From Streptomyces pactum (GTDB lineage: Bacteria > Actinomycetota > Actinomycetes > Streptomycetales > Streptomycetaceae): 64,000 bases of DNA. The stretch spans positions 8,040,001-8,104,000 of the forward strand of contig NZ_CP019724.1 of NCBI RefSeq assembly GCF_002005225.1, read 5' to 3'. Shown here one piece after another: positions 27,036-36,245 of the stretch; within the stretch, counting starts at the first letter, position 1; each line of letters begins with the position of its first letter. The translations under genes and the position numbers were made by a program. The notes under the pieces were generated by a model that was not told the origin of the DNA, made no database searches, and was given only the letters and a program-made list of their open reading frames with translations.

Positions 27036-28243
27036 CACCGTCGCCGGGGTCGCAGTACCCCGGCGAGCAGGAGCACGAGAAGCCCGGCGAACGGCACCAC
27101 CAGCAGACCCACCCGCAGGCTCGTCGCGTCGGCGACCAGTCCCACGACCGGCGGGGAGAGCAGGAAACCCAGCCGCATGAGCCAGGAGACGATGGTCAGC
27201 CCGGACCCGGGCTTCAGGCCGGGCAGCTCGTCGGCCTCGTGCATGGCGGCCGGCACCAGGGTCGCCACTCCGAACCCGGCCGCGGCGAACCCGAGGACCG
27301 TCCCGGGCACCGTCGGCACGGCCAGCGCCAGCCCCATACCGGTCGCGGCGAGGAGAGCTCCGGAGCGGGCCACCGCGCGTTGGCCGAACCGGTCCACGAG
27401 CCGGTCACCGATCAGCCGGCCGACGAACTGCGCCCCGACCAGGGCGACATAGCCCGAGGCGGCCAGCGCCACCGACGCGTGCAGCGAGTCGGAGAGGTAG
27501 AGGGTGGCCCAGGAACTCCCCGCGTCCTCGACGAGGGTCCCGGCCGTGGCGATGAGGATCAGCGCGGCGAGTACGTAGCTCGTACGCGGCCCCGGTGCCG
27601 TGGGCCCGGTCTCCCGCGGCGCCCGGCCCTCGGCTTCCGGTTCCCCCTCCGGCTCGGTCTCGGGACCGGGCAGGCAGAACCGCAGGGCGACGCACGCCGC
27701 GACCGCGAACGCCACCGCCGAGAACAGCAGATGACCGCCACGCGAGACGCCCAGCGCTATCGCGGCGGCGGCCATGGACCCGCCGGTGACCGCGCCGATC
27801 GACCAGATGGCGTGGAAGGAGTTGATGATGGAACGCCCGTAACGGCGCTGCACCCGCAGGCCGTGGGCGTTCTGCGCGACATCCGTGAACGCGTCCGCCG
27901 CTCCGGCCAGGAACAGGGCGCCCGCGAACAGCGCCACCGAGTCGGCCAGCCCCGCGGCGAGGATCCCCGCCCCGGTCAGCAGTGTGCCCCCGACCGCCAC
28001 CCGCGCCGAGCCGAAGCGGCGGACGAGTATCCCGGCGCCCAGCCCCGCCGCGAGGGCGCCGGCCGGGAACGCCGCCACGGCCAGCCCGTAGGCGGCGTTG
28101 CCGATACCGAGGTCCGCCTTGATCTGCGGATACCTCGGCAGGAGGTTGGCGAACAGGGCTCCGTTGGTGAAGAACAGCACGGCAACGGCCACGCGAGCCC
28201 GCCGCTCGGCCAGGGCGGGCCGGTGCAGTACGTCGACAGTCAT
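27035..28243 (-). CDS. MFS transporter
   Basis: A 402-residue membrane protein with about 12 hydrophobic segments (first: VAVAVLFFTNGALFANLL). Short Arg-containing loops follow helix 2 (GILVRRFGSARVAVGG), as in MFS exporters. A charged loop rich in Glu/Pro/Gly lies between helices 6 and 7. It is the first gene of the TetR unit, and an 18-bp palindromic operator lies 22 bp before its start. Substrate unknown; with a co-encoded acetyltransferase and TetR regulator a toxic small molecule is likely. Confidence 0.85.
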   Translation of the reverse strand: MTVDVLHRPALAERRARVAVAVLFFTNGALFANLLPRYPQIKADLGIGNAAYGLAVAAFPAGALAAGLGAGILVRRFGSARVAVGGTLLTGAGILAAGLADSVALFAGALFLAGAADAFTDVAQNAHGLRVQRRYGRSIINSFHAIWSIGAVTGGSMAAAAIALGVSRGGHLLFSAVAFAVAACVALRFCLPGPETEPEGEPEAEGRAPRETGPTAPGPRTSYVLAALILIATAGTLVEDAGSSWATLYLSDSLHASVALAASGYVALVGAQFVGRLIGDRLVDRFGQRAVARSGALLAATGMGLALAVPTVPGTVLGFAAAGFGVATLVPAAMHEADELPGLKPGSGLTIVSWLMRLGFLLSPPVVGLVADATSLRVGLLVVPFAGLLVLLLAGVLRPRRR

Positions 28244-28264
28244 GCGCGGGAGCCTACAGGCGTG

Positions 28265-28282
28265 AGCGTACGAACGTACACT
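28265..28282. promoter_or_regulatory. TetR-type operator, copy 2, in front of the MFS gene
   Basis: Second identical copy of AGCGTACGAACGTACACT, 22 bp upstream of the MFS start in a 120-bp divergent intergenic region. The position overlaps where the promoter or leader of the MFS gene must be, which fits repression by the TetR protein. It may also affect the divergent Vat-like gene. Confidence 0.72.
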
Positions 28283-28363
28283 CCAATAACCGGTGTACCG
28301 CGGGCTCCGTGGCGGCGATCATGAAGGGCGAGTGACCACCCGCGCCCCGAGGAGCCGCCCGAC

Positions 28364-29005
28364 ATGCCCGTGCCCGCAGACCCCACGGTGCTCCATCCGA
28401 TGCCCGGACAGCCGAGGGTGGTGCTCCTCAAGCCGCTGGTCACCTCCCCGCTGATCGAGGTGGGGGAGTTCTCCTACTACGACGACCCGGACGACGCGAC
28501 GGCGTTCGAGACGCGCAACGTGCTCTACCACTACGGCCCGGAGCGGCTCGTCATCGGCAGGTTCTGCGCCCTGGGGACGGGCACGCGGTTCATCATGAAC
28601 GGCGCCAACCACCGTATGGACGGCCCCTCGACCTTCCCGTTCCCCACCATGGGTGGCTCCTGGGCCGACCACTTCGACCTGCTCACCGGCCTGCCGAACC
28701 GGGGCGACACGGTCGTCGGCAACGACGTCTGGTTCGGCCACGGCGCGACCGTCCTGCCCGGCGTGCGGATCGGACATGGGGCGATCATCGGCGCGGGCTC
28801 CGTGGTCACCCAGGACGTGCCCGACTACGGGATCGTCGGCGGCAACCCCGCCCGGCCCATCCGCACCCGCCACAGCGACGAGGACGTCGCCCGGCTGCTC
28901 GCGGTGGCCTGGTGGGACTGGCCGGCGGAGCTCATCACCGAACATGTGCGGACGATCATGTCGGGCAGCGTCGCCGACCTCGAAGCGGTGGTCCCACCTC
29001 GTTAA
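28364..29005 (+). CDS. Vat/CatB-type xenobiotic O-acetyltransferase
   Basis: A 213-residue hexapeptide acetyltransferase of the streptogramin/chloramphenicol type. The N-terminus has YYDDPDDATAFE and VLYHYGPERLVIGRFCALG. The catalytic His is in NGANHRMDG near residue 80, and DVWFGHGATVLPGVRIGHGAIIGAGSVVT is the beta-helix core. Vat enzymes acetylate group A streptogramins, and CatB enzymes acetylate chloramphenicol. Many housekeeping relatives exist, so resistance is possible but unproven. It is divergent from the MFS unit. Confidence 0.8.
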   Translation: MPVPADPTVLHPMPGQPRVVLLKPLVTSPLIEVGEFSYYDDPDDATAFETRNVLYHYGPERLVIGRFCALGTGTRFIMNGANHRMDGPSTFPFPTMGGSWADHFDLLTGLPNRGDTVVGNDVWFGHGATVLPGVRIGHGAIIGAGSVVTQDVPDYGIVGGNPARPIRTRHSDEDVARLLAVAWWDWPAELITEHVRTIMSGSVADLEAVVPPR

Positions 29006-29046
29006 ACTGGCGCCCGCCGCAACGCACAGCGCACTGAGGAGACCGG

Positions 29047-29757
29047 ATGCCGGCACACGACCCGTCCGTCTCCGACGACGTGGCCGGGGTACCGTCCTCG
29101 GCGCCGGTCCGGCAGGTGCTGTCCGACAGCGTCTACGAGAACGTCAAGGCCATGGTCATGGACCATGAGATCGCCCCCGGTGCCCGCGTCGGCATCGAGG
29201 CCCTGGCCCGTACGCTCGACGTCTCACCGACCCCCGTGCGCGAGGCCCTGGCCCGGCTGGAGTCGGACGGCCTGGTCGTCAAGCGCTCCCTGTCCGGGTA
29301 CCGGGCCACCGAGTTGCTGACCCGGCGGGGGGTGGAGGAACTGTTCGAGATGCGGCTGCTTCTCGAACCGCGCGCCGCCGCCCTGGCCGCCCGCAACGCC
29401 GACGAGTCCCAGCTCGACGCCGTCGAGGCGATCCTCGAGGACATGCAGGCCCACCCCGGCCCCGCCGGACCGTACGCGGCCTACCGGGACTTCGCCGCCC
29501 TGGACCAGCGTTTCCACGACGCGGTCGCCGAGGCCGCCCACCGGCCCCTGCTCGCGGACGCGGTGGAGCGGCTCCACTCCCATCTGCACATCTTCCGCCT
29601 CAGCAGCCTCCAGAGCGAGGGCGCCCCGACCCTCGCGGAGCACGAGCGCGTCGTCCGCGCGATCCTGCGCCGCAGCGCCGAACGCGCCGCCGAGGCGATG
29701 GCCGACCACCTCACCCGCAGCCTGGAGCGCCGCCTGAGCCGGCTCGGACCCGGCTGA
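29047..29757 (+). CDS. GntR-family regulator, FCD (FadR) subfamily
   Basis: A 236-residue regulator. The winged HTH is at residues 28-90 (VYENVKAMVMDHEIAPGARVGIEALARTLDVSPTPVREAL). The FCD ligand domain is at about 100-225, with the metal-binding Asp/His residues in DFAALDQRFHDAV and AEHERVVRAI. It is convergent with a four-gene fucose catabolic operon, 11 bp from its end, and FCD regulators commonly control sugar-acid pathways. Two palindrome-like sites before the operon are candidate targets. Confidence 0.85.
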   Translation: MPAHDPSVSDDVAGVPSSAPVRQVLSDSVYENVKAMVMDHEIAPGARVGIEALARTLDVSPTPVREALARLESDGLVVKRSLSGYRATELLTRRGVEELFEMRLLLEPRAAALAARNADESQLDAVEAILEDMQAHPGPAGPYAAYRDFAALDQRFHDAVAEAAHRPLLADAVERLHSHLHIFRLSSLQSEGAPTLAEHERVVRAILRRSAERAAEAMADHLTRSLERRLSRLGPG

Positions 29758-29768
29758 GGCCGCGCCGG

Positions 29769-30635
29769 TCACCGGCCGTCGACGCCCATGCCGCCCATCC
29801 GGTAGACACGCCGGGCGGTGCCCGACCACACCTCGTCGCGCTCGGACGCGGTGAGCGAGGCGGTCAGCTCACGCGTGGCGTCGAGGACTTGGCCGTAGCG
29901 GGCGGCGAGGGTGCTCACCGGCCAGTCGGAGCCGAACATGAGCCGACGCGGGCCGAAGGCGTCGAGCACCGTGTCGGCGTACGGCCTGAGGTCGTCGACC
30001 GTCCACGACCGCCGGTCGGCCTCGGTGACCATGCCGGAGAGCTTGCAGACCGTGTTCGGCAGGGCGGCCAGCGCGCGCACATGGCGGGCCCATGGTTCCC
30101 GCCGCCCCGAAGCGATCGGTGGCTTGCCCAGGTGGTCGAGGACGAAGGTGAGCCCGGGTACGGCGGCTGCCGCCCTCGTCGCCGCCGGTAGCTGCTGGGG
30201 GAGGACCACGAGGTCGTGGACGAGTCCGGCCGCCGCGACGGCGCGCAGGCCGCGCAGTACCTCGGGACGGTTCAGCCAGTCCGGGTCGGGCTCCGCCTGG
30301 ACCTGGTGCCGGATGCCGCGAAGGAACCCGCCGCCGTGCAGCGAGCGCAGCCGCGCCAGTTCGCCGGCGATCCCGGGCGAGGCCAGATCGGTCCATCCGA
30401 CGACCGCGCCGACCACGTCGCTGTCCGCGGCCAGCGCCAGCAGCTCCGGCGTCTCCTGCGCAACGGTGACCGTCTGCACGAGCACCGAGGACACCACCGC
30501 GGCCCCGCGGATCTCGGTGTCGAAGTCCGTAAGCGAGAACGAGCGCCGCAGCGGGGCGAGTTCCGCACCGGTGATCCACTCCTGGTCGCGTACGCCGAGG
30601 TCCCAGACGTGATGGTGGGCGTCGATGACGCTCAT
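29769..30635 (-). CDS. Amidohydrolase-2 family lactonase, probable L-fucono-1,5-lactonase
   Basis: A 288-residue TIM-barrel metal hydrolase. The metal ligands are visible as DAHHHVWD at the N-terminus, HLGKP near residue 170 and GSDWPVS near residue 240. Family members in fucose and galactose pathways open sugar lactones. It overlaps the aldo/keto reductase gene by ATGA (30632-30635) and is the last gene of a four-gene operon whose other products fit L-fucose oxidation. It would convert L-fuconolactone to L-fuconate. Confidence 0.78.
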   Translation of the reverse strand: MSVIDAHHHVWDLGVRDQEWITGAELAPLRRSFSLTDFDTEIRGAAVVSSVLVQTVTVAQETPELLALAADSDVVGAVVGWTDLASPGIAGELARLRSLHGGGFLRGIRHQVQAEPDPDWLNRPEVLRGLRAVAAAGLVHDLVVLPQQLPAATRAAAAVPGLTFVLDHLGKPPIASGRREPWARHVRALAALPNTVCKLSGMVTEADRRSWTVDDLRPYADTVLDAFGPRRLMFGSDWPVSTLAARYGQVLDATRELTASLTASERDEVWSGTARRVYRMGGMGVDGR

Positions 30636-31660
30636 GGCTGACTCCCGTCCGGTACCGGCACCTCACCGGGCAACAGGCCCCGCGTGCGCAGCCCCTCCCA
30701 CACGGCGTCGGGCACGGGCCGCCCAAAGTGCTCGGCCGCGTCCCGGACCTCGGCGGACGACCGCGCCCCGACGAGGACGGAGGCGACCGCCGGATGGCCG
30801 AAGGGGAAGCGCAGCGCGGCCGCACGCAACGGCACTCCCCGCGCCTCGGTGACGTCGCGCATCCGCGCGGCCCGGCGCAGGACGCCGGCGGGAGCCGCCG
30901 CGTAGTCGTACGTGGCACCCGGCGACGGATCGGCCAGCAGCCCGGAGTTGAACACACCGCCGACGATCACGCTCTTGCCGGCCGCCGCCGCGGCGGGCAG
31001 CAGGGATTCCAGCGCGCCCTGTTCCAGCAGGGTGTAGCGCCCCGCGCACAACACGGCGTCGACGTCCGTGTCGGTCAGGAAGCGGGTCAGCATCCGGGTC
31101 TGGTTCATTCCCGCGCCGATCGCCCGTACGACTCCTTGCGACCGCAGGTCCTCCAGCGCCGGGTAGGCCTCCCGGAACGCCTGCTCCTCGTGGTCGTCCG
31201 GATCGTGCAGCAGGGCGAGGTCGACGTGGTCGAGCCCGAGGCGGGTGAGGCTGTCCTCCAGCGAGCGGCGCACACCGTCGGCGCTGAAGTCCCACCGCCG
31301 CCGGTGGGTGGCCGGTACGGCGAAGGCGTGGGCCAGGTCGTCTCCTTTGCCGTCGTGGGGCACGAGTATCCGGCCCACCTTGGTGGACAGGGTGAAGCCG
31401 TCCCGGGGCCTGTTCTTGAGGGCCTCGCCCAGTCTGCGTTCCGACCGACCGAGGCCGTAGTGCGGGGCGGTGTCGAAGTAGCGGACGCCCACCGCCCAGG
31501 CGGCGTCCACGGCGGCCGCGGCCTCCTCCGCTCCCACGTCCTCGTAGAGGCCGGCGACGGCCGCGGCGCCGAAACCGAGCGCGGTGACGCAGACGCCGCT
31601 GCGGCCGAGGGGGCGGCTGGGCAGCGGCGGGCACGCGCCGCTCGAGTCAGGTCGCGTCAC
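30632..31660 (-). CDS. Aldo/keto reductase, probable L-fucose (D-threo-aldose) dehydrogenase
   Basis: A 342-residue AKR barrel. The catalytic tetrad can be read: Asp and Tyr in YFDTAPHYG, Lys in STKVG and His in ALLHDPDD. Close relatives are D-threo-aldose 1-dehydrogenases, which oxidise L-fucose to the lactone with NAD(P)+. Start at GTG 31660, a few bases after the SDR stop (31665), fits tight coupling; earlier in-frame sequence runs through the SDR gene in another frame. The operon context supports the first step of the fucose route. Confidence 0.78.
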   Translation of the reverse strand: MTRPDSSGACPPLPSRPLGRSGVCVTALGFGAAAVAGLYEDVGAEEAAAAVDAAWAVGVRYFDTAPHYGLGRSERRLGEALKNRPRDGFTLSTKVGRILVPHDGKGDDLAHAFAVPATHRRRWDFSADGVRRSLEDSLTRLGLDHVDLALLHDPDDHEEQAFREAYPALEDLRSQGVVRAIGAGMNQTRMLTRFLTDTDVDAVLCAGRYTLLEQGALESLLPAAAAAGKSVIVGGVFNSGLLADPSPGATYDYAAAPAGVLRRAARMRDVTEARGVPLRAAALRFPFGHPAVASVLVGARSSAEVRDAAEHFGRPVPDAVWEGLRTRGLLPGEVPVPDGSQP

Positions 31661-31664
31661 CGGG

Positions 31665-32420
31665 TCACCGCGCCCGCGGCCGGGGCCGCAGGCCCTGCAT
31701 GCCGCCGTCCACGGCGAGCGCGGTGCCCGTGACCGAGGCGGCGGCCGGGCTCGCCAGGTACACGATGGCCGCCGCGACCTCCTCGGCGGTGACCAGCCGG
31801 CCCATGGGCTGCCGGGCGTCGAGCGCCTTGCGCTCCTCGGCCGGGTCCGCCGCCCGGTCGAGGAGGCGGCCGATCCAGGGGGTGTCCGCCGTACCGGGGT
31901 TGACGCAGTTGACGCGGATGCCCTCCCGCACGTGGTCCGTCGCCATGGCCAGCGTGAGGGACAGCACCGCGCCCTTGCTCGCGCTGTACAGGGCACGCTG
32001 CGGCAGTCCCGCCGTGGCCGCGATCGAGCAGGTGTTGACGACGGCGGCGTGCGCGGAGGCGCGCAGACGGGGCAGTGCCGCGCGGGTGGTGCGGACCATG
32101 CCGAGGACGTTCACGTCGAGGACCCGGTGCCACTCGGCGTCGTCGTTGTCCCCGACCGTTCCCACCGCGCCGATACCGGCGTTGTTGACCAGGATGTCGA
32201 CGCCGCCCAGGGCTTCGGCGGCGGCGGCGACCGCGGACCGTACGGAGGCGTCGTCGGACACGTCCGCGAGGTAACCCCGCAGCGGCTCACCGACGGCCGA
32301 CGGGTCGAGGTCCAGCACGGCGACGTCGGCGCCGCGGGCTGCCAGCAGAGCCGCGGTGGCCCTGCCGATGCCGGAAGCGCCACCGGTCACCAGGGCTTTG
32401 AGTCCGGACAGTTCGCTCAT
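31665..32420 (-). CDS. SDR-family oxidoreductase, probable 2-keto-3-deoxy-L-fuconate dehydrogenase
   Basis: A 251-residue classical SDR. GGASGIG is the cofactor turn (residues 14-20), NNAG is near 88, and the catalytic Ser/Tyr/Lys are in NTCSIAA and YSASK. The stop of the upstream dehydratase overlaps the ATG (32417-32420). In the non-phosphorylative fucose route this enzyme would oxidise 2-keto-3-deoxy-L-fuconate, the product of the dehydratase. The role is inferred from operon order. Confidence 0.78.
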   Translation of the reverse strand: MSELSGLKALVTGGASGIGRATAALLAARGADVAVLDLDPSAVGEPLRGYLADVSDDASVRSAVAAAAEALGGVDILVNNAGIGAVGTVGDNDDAEWHRVLDVNVLGMVRTTRAALPRLRASAHAAVVNTCSIAATAGLPQRALYSASKGAVLSLTLAMATDHVREGIRVNCVNPGTADTPWIGRLLDRAADPAEERKALDARQPMGRLVTAEEVAAAIVYLASPAAASVTGTALAVDGGMQGLRPRPRAR

Positions 32421-33769
32421 CGGTTCGTCCCCTTCCGCCGCTCGGCGAGGTCGGCGTCGGCGGCGTCGGCGGCCCAGAAGGAGCCGTCCGGGTACCGGTG
32501 TGCGGCGATCGAGGCGGCGTGCATCTCCGAGGAGAAGCCGGGTGCCGTGGGAGCCAGGTAGTGCCCGTTCACGACGGTGACGGGATCCCTGAAGTGCTCG
32601 TGCAGATGGTCCACGTACTCGATCACGCGGTCCTCGGTCGTCCCGGTCAGCGCCACGTAGTCGAACATCGAAAGGTGGCGCACCAGTTCGCACAGGCCGA
32701 CGCCGCCGGCGTGCGGGCAGACCGGGACGCCGTACTTGGCGGCGAGCAGCAGGATCGCCAGGTTCTCGTTGACGCCGCCCACCCGGGTCGCGTCGATCTG
32801 CAGCACGTCGATCGCCTCGGCCTGCAGCAGTTGCTTGAACATGATGCGGTTCTGGACGTGTTCCCCGGTGGCGACCCGGACCGGGGCGACGCCCCTGCGT
32901 ACGGCCGCGTGTCCCAGGATGTCGTCGGGGCTGGTGGGCTCCTCGACCCAGTACGGGTCCAGGTCGGCCAGCGCGTTGGTCCACTCGACGGCCTCCGCGA
33001 CGTTCCAGCGCTGATTGGCGTCGACGGCGATCCGTACGCCGGGGCCGACGGCCGCGCGCGCCGCGCGCAGCCTGCGGATGTCGTCGGCGAGGTCGGCACC
33101 GACCTTCAGCTTGATCTGGGTGAAGCCGTCGGCGACCGCCTGCGCGGCGAGCCGGACCAGCTTCTCGTCGGAGTGGCCGAGCCAGCCCGGGGAGGTGGTG
33201 TACGCCGGATAGCCGTGCGTCAGAAGGCGTGCCTCCCGCTCGGCGGCGCCGTCCTTGCCCTTCCGGAGCAGGGCCACGGCCTCCTCGCGGGTGAGGGCGT
33301 CCTCGATGTAGCGGAAGTCCACCTGGTCCGCGAGCCATTCCGGTTCCGCGTCGGCGAGGAGCTTCCACACCGGTCTGCCCGCGCGCTTGGCCGCCAGGTC
33401 CCACACCGCGTTGACGACGGCGCCGATCGCCATGTGCATCACGCCCTTCTCCGGGCCCAGCCAGCGCAGTTGGCTGTCGCCGTTGAGGGCCCGGAACACC
33501 GATCCCGGGTCGGCGCACACCGCTTCGGCTGACCGGCCCAGGACGTGGTGGCGCAGCGCGGCGATCGCCGCCGCCTGCACGTCGTTGCCGCGCCCGATGG
33601 TGAAGGTGAAGGCGTGGCCCTCCAGTCCGTCACCCGCGTCGGTCCGCAGGATCACGTACGCGGCCGAGTAGTCGGGGTCGGGGTTCATGGCGTCGGAGCC
33701 GTCGAGCTCGCGCGAGGTGGGGAAACGGATGTCGATCACGTCGACGTCGGTGATGCGCGCCACGGCCAT
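32417..33769 (-). CDS. L-fuconate dehydratase (enolase superfamily)
   Basis: A 450-residue mandelate-racemase-group enzyme. An N-terminal capping domain begins [30 protein letters not shown]. The barrel has the Lys base in [13 protein letters not shown], and metal ligands in [16 protein letters not shown] and ATGEHVQNR. The early segment with [18 protein letters not shown] and the [10 protein letters not shown] block are characteristic of fuconate dehydratases. It would convert L-fuconate to 2-keto-3-deoxy-L-fuconate. The start at ATG 33769 follows the conserved [11 protein letters not shown]. It heads the operon. Confidence 0.85.
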   Translation of the reverse strand: MAVARITDVDVIDIRFPTSRELDGSDAMNPDPDYSAAYVILRTDAGDGLEGHAFTFTIGRGNDVQAAAIAALRHHVLGRSAEAVCADPGSVFRALNGDSQLRWLGPEKGVMHMAIGAVVNAVWDLAAKRAGRPVWKLLADAEPEWLADQVDFRYIEDALTREEAVALLRKGKDGAAEREARLLTHGYPAYTTSPGWLGHSDEKLVRLAAQAVADGFTQIKLKVGADLADDIRRLRAARAAVGPGVRIAVDANQRWNVAEAVEWTNALADLDPYWVEEPTSPDDILGHAAVRRGVAPVRVATGEHVQNRIMFKQLLQAEAIDVLQIDATRVGGVNENLAILLLAAKYGVPVCPHAGGVGLCELVRHLSMFDYVALTGTTEDRVIEYVDHLHEHFRDPVTVVNGHYLAPTAPGFSSEMHAASIAAHRYPDGSFWAADAADADLAERRKGTNR

Positions 33770-33834
33770 GGTCGTTTCCCCACTGGAATTCGGACGCCTG
33801 GAGTGCCGGGTGACCGGCGTGCTGGATGAGTGAA

Positions 33835-33846
33835 ATCCGATAGGAT
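33835..33846. promoter_or_regulatory. Candidate GntR operator, site 1, upstream of the fucose operon
   Basis: ATCCGATAGGAT has inverted 4-bp arms (ATCC/GGAT) around GATA. It lies 66 bp before the fuconate dehydratase start. A similar site (ATTCCATAGGAT, 10 of 12 identical) occurs at 33929-33940. Assignment to the nearby FCD regulator is inference. Confidence 0.45.
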
Positions 33847-33928
33847 CCTGTCGCCCTGATGGTGTGGCAGGTTCGATCACTGCGTCAAGATGTGCGGCGA
33901 GGGAGCCGTCGTGGCGTCAGGTCGACAG

Positions 33929-33940
33929 ATTCCATAGGAT
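33929..33940. promoter_or_regulatory. Candidate GntR operator, site 2
   Basis: ATTCCATAGGAT resembles site 1 at 10 of 12 positions and lies in the same 206-bp gap, 94 bp away. Paired similar sites are typical of a cooperative regulator, though the second arm is weaker here. Confidence 0.35.
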
Positions 33941-33975
33941 TTCTCGGATGGCACGGGCCGCCGGTCTCGTTCGGC

Positions 33976-36132
33976 TCAGTCGAGGAGACCCTCGACCTGG
34001 GTGGCGAACTCGTCCGGGGTGACCAGGCGGACGCCGAGCTGTTCGGCCTTGGCCCGCTTGGAGCCGGCCCCCTCGCCCGCGACGACGAGCGTCGTCTTCT
34101 TGGAGACGCTGGACGACGAGCGACCGCCGGCCCGCTCGATGAGTTCGTTCATCTCGTTGCGCGAGAGCTTCTCCAGGCTTCCGGTCATCGCACCGGTGAC
34201 CACCACCCGCATGCCCGCCAGTGGACCATCCTGTGCCGGCGCCGCGGCCGCTTTCTCACCTCCGCCTCCGCTTTCGGCTCCGCTTTCGCCGCCGCCTTCG
34301 CCTCCGTTCTGGCCTCCGCTTTCGCTCTCGACGTCCGTGCCGGCCGCCTGGGGCGCAGTGGCGCCGGGCTCGGTCATGTTGACGCCGGCGGTGGTGAGCT
34401 TGTCGATCAGCGGGGCGAGTTCGGCGATCTCCGCGACGATCGAGGGCGCCTTCTCCGTCCCGATCCCCTCGACCCGCTGCATCGCCTCGGCGTCGGCGGC
34501 GCGGATGTGGTCCATGGTGGCGAAGTACCGGGCGATGCGCCGGGACATGGACCGGCCGGTACCCCGGACGCCGAGCGCGCACAGCACCCGCGACAGTGGC
34601 TGTTCCTTGGCCTTGGCGATCGCGGCGAGCAGGTTGTCGGTGCTGGTCTCGCCCATCCGCTCGAGGCCGAGCAACTGCTCGCGCCGGAGAGCGAAGAGGC
34701 CGGCGAGGTCGGTGACGAGACCTGCCTCGACGAGCTGGACGACACGGGTGGTGCCGAGTCCCTCGATGTCCAGTTGGTCCCGGCCCGCGGCGTAGGCCAG
34801 GGAGGCGACCAGATGGCAGTTGCGCCCCTGCGCGCAGCGCCAGCGTTCCTCGCTCGTGTCGATGTCCGACCCGCAGCGCGGACACAGCTCTGGGAACGCG
34901 ATGGGCTGCTCGTCTCCCGTGCGCAGATGGGCGACCGGGGCCTCGATGCGGGGAATGACGTCGCCGGCGCGGTGGACCATGACGTGGTCGCCCAGGCGCA
35001 GGCCCCTGCGGGTGATGTCGGCCGGGTTGTGCAGGGTGGCGTAGGTGATCGTGGAGCCGTCGATGACGACCGGCTCCAGGACGCCGCGCGGGGCGACGAT
35101 GCCGGTGCGGCCCACGTTCCACTCGACCTCCAGCAGCCGGGTGATCTTCTCCACGGCCGGCAGCTTGTAGGCGATCGCCCACCGCGGCGCCCGGGACCCG
35201 GATCCGGCGGCCCGCCGGTCGGCGGCCAGGTCGGCCTTGACGACGATCCCGTCGATGCCGAACGGCAGTCCGGCGCGCAGCGCGGCGATCTCCTGGACCC
35301 TGGCCACGACCTCTTCCGGCGTCCGGGCGACGGAGTCCGGAACCGCCGTCCCCGCGCTGGTGTGCACGCCGAGCCCGGCCGCCATGGACATCAGGTCGCT
35401 GTGGGCGAGCTCGGCCAGCCGCCCGGCGAGCGCGGTGTCGGACCCGGGCAGGGGCAGCATGCCGTACCCGAAGAAGGTCATGGGGACCGTGTAGGCGCGC
35501 TCCTTGGCCCTCAGGGTGCCCGCGGCCGCGTTGCGCGGGTTGGCGAACGGCTGGCCGCCATGGCGCATGCGCACCTCGTTGGCATGTTCGAACTGGGCCG
35601 TCGTCATGAGGATCTCGCCGCGCACCTCCAGGGTGACCGGCTCGGACAGCGTCTCGGGCAGCCCCTCCACGGTGCCGATGGCATGCGAGACGTCCTCCCC
35701 GGCGGTGCCGTCACCGCGGGTGATCAGCCGGGTGAGGCGGCCACCGCTGTAGCGGGCCGCGACCGCGAGCCCGTCGAGCTTGGGACCGACACAGAACCGC
35801 GTGACATCCCGGCCCAGACGACGCGCCAGGGACGCCGTCCAGGCGGTGAACTCCTCCGGCGAGAACACGTTGTCGAGGCTGAGCATCGGCACCGTGTGCG
35901 GCACATCGCCCTCGGCCGCGCCGCCGGCGACCTTCCCGGTGGGCGAATCGGGCAGCACCTCGTCGGGGTGCTCGGCCTCCCACGCCGCTATGCCTCTCGC
36001 CAGTCGGTCGTACGTGTCGTCGTCCAGCGTCGAGGAGCCGCCCGCGTAATAGGCGGCGGCCGCGCGCGCGGCGTCCTGCACGGCCTGCGCGTAGGCGGCG
36101 GCGTCCACGATCACTGCTGCAGAAGTCGTCAT
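33976..36132 (-). CDS. ligA: NAD+-dependent DNA ligase LigA
   Basis: A 718-residue bacterial ligase. In order: an Ia NMN-binding domain (Tyr/Asp-rich start, [12 protein letters not shown]), the adenylation domain with the active-site Lys in GPKLDGLA (K118), an OB fold, a four-Cys zinc finger (CPRCGSD ... CAQGRNC), helix-hairpin-helix repeats, and a C-terminal BRCT ([15 protein letters not shown]). Between the HhH and BRCT domains there is an unusual Gly/Glu/Ser linker of about 30 residues. The KxDG site reads KLDG, not the common KIDG. The ATG at 36132 has AGGA upstream; ATG 36141 is an alternative. Streptomyces often carry a second ligA, and this copy, next to accessory genes, may be it. Confidence 0.88.
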   Translation of the reverse strand: MTTSAAVIVDAAAYAQAVQDAARAAAAYYAGGSSTLDDDTYDRLARGIAAWEAEHPDEVLPDSPTGKVAGGAAEGDVPHTVPMLSLDNVFSPEEFTAWTASLARRLGRDVTRFCVGPKLDGLAVAARYSGGRLTRLITRGDGTAGEDVSHAIGTVEGLPETLSEPVTLEVRGEILMTTAQFEHANEVRMRHGGQPFANPRNAAAGTLRAKERAYTVPMTFFGYGMLPLPGSDTALAGRLAELAHSDLMSMAAGLGVHTSAGTAVPDSVARTPEEVVARVQEIAALRAGLPFGIDGIVVKADLAADRRAAGSGSRAPRWAIAYKLPAVEKITRLLEVEWNVGRTGIVAPRGVLEPVVIDGSTITYATLHNPADITRRGLRLGDHVMVHRAGDVIPRIEAPVAHLRTGDEQPIAFPELCPRCGSDIDTSEERWRCAQGRNCHLVASLAYAAGRDQLDIEGLGTTRVVQLVEAGLVTDLAGLFALRREQLLGLERMGETSTDNLLAAIAKAKEQPLSRVLCALGVRGTGRSMSRRIARYFATMDHIRAADAEAMQRVEGIGTEKAPSIVAEIAELAPLIDKLTTAGVNMTEPGATAPQAAGTDVESESGGQNGGEGGGESGAESGGGGEKAAAAPAQDGPLAGMRVVVTGAMTGSLEKLSRNEMNELIERAGGRSSSSVSKKTTLVVAGEGAGSKRAKAEQLGVRLVTPDEFATQVEGLLD

Positions 36133-36245
36133 GAGTGGCATCCTGCCTCCCACCACTGACAACGCGCCCGGTCACGGAGCTGCCGCACGTGAGACGACAC
36201 CTCCGAGGGGGAATGGCGGGAAGAGGCCAGTCGTTGAACCCTGTC

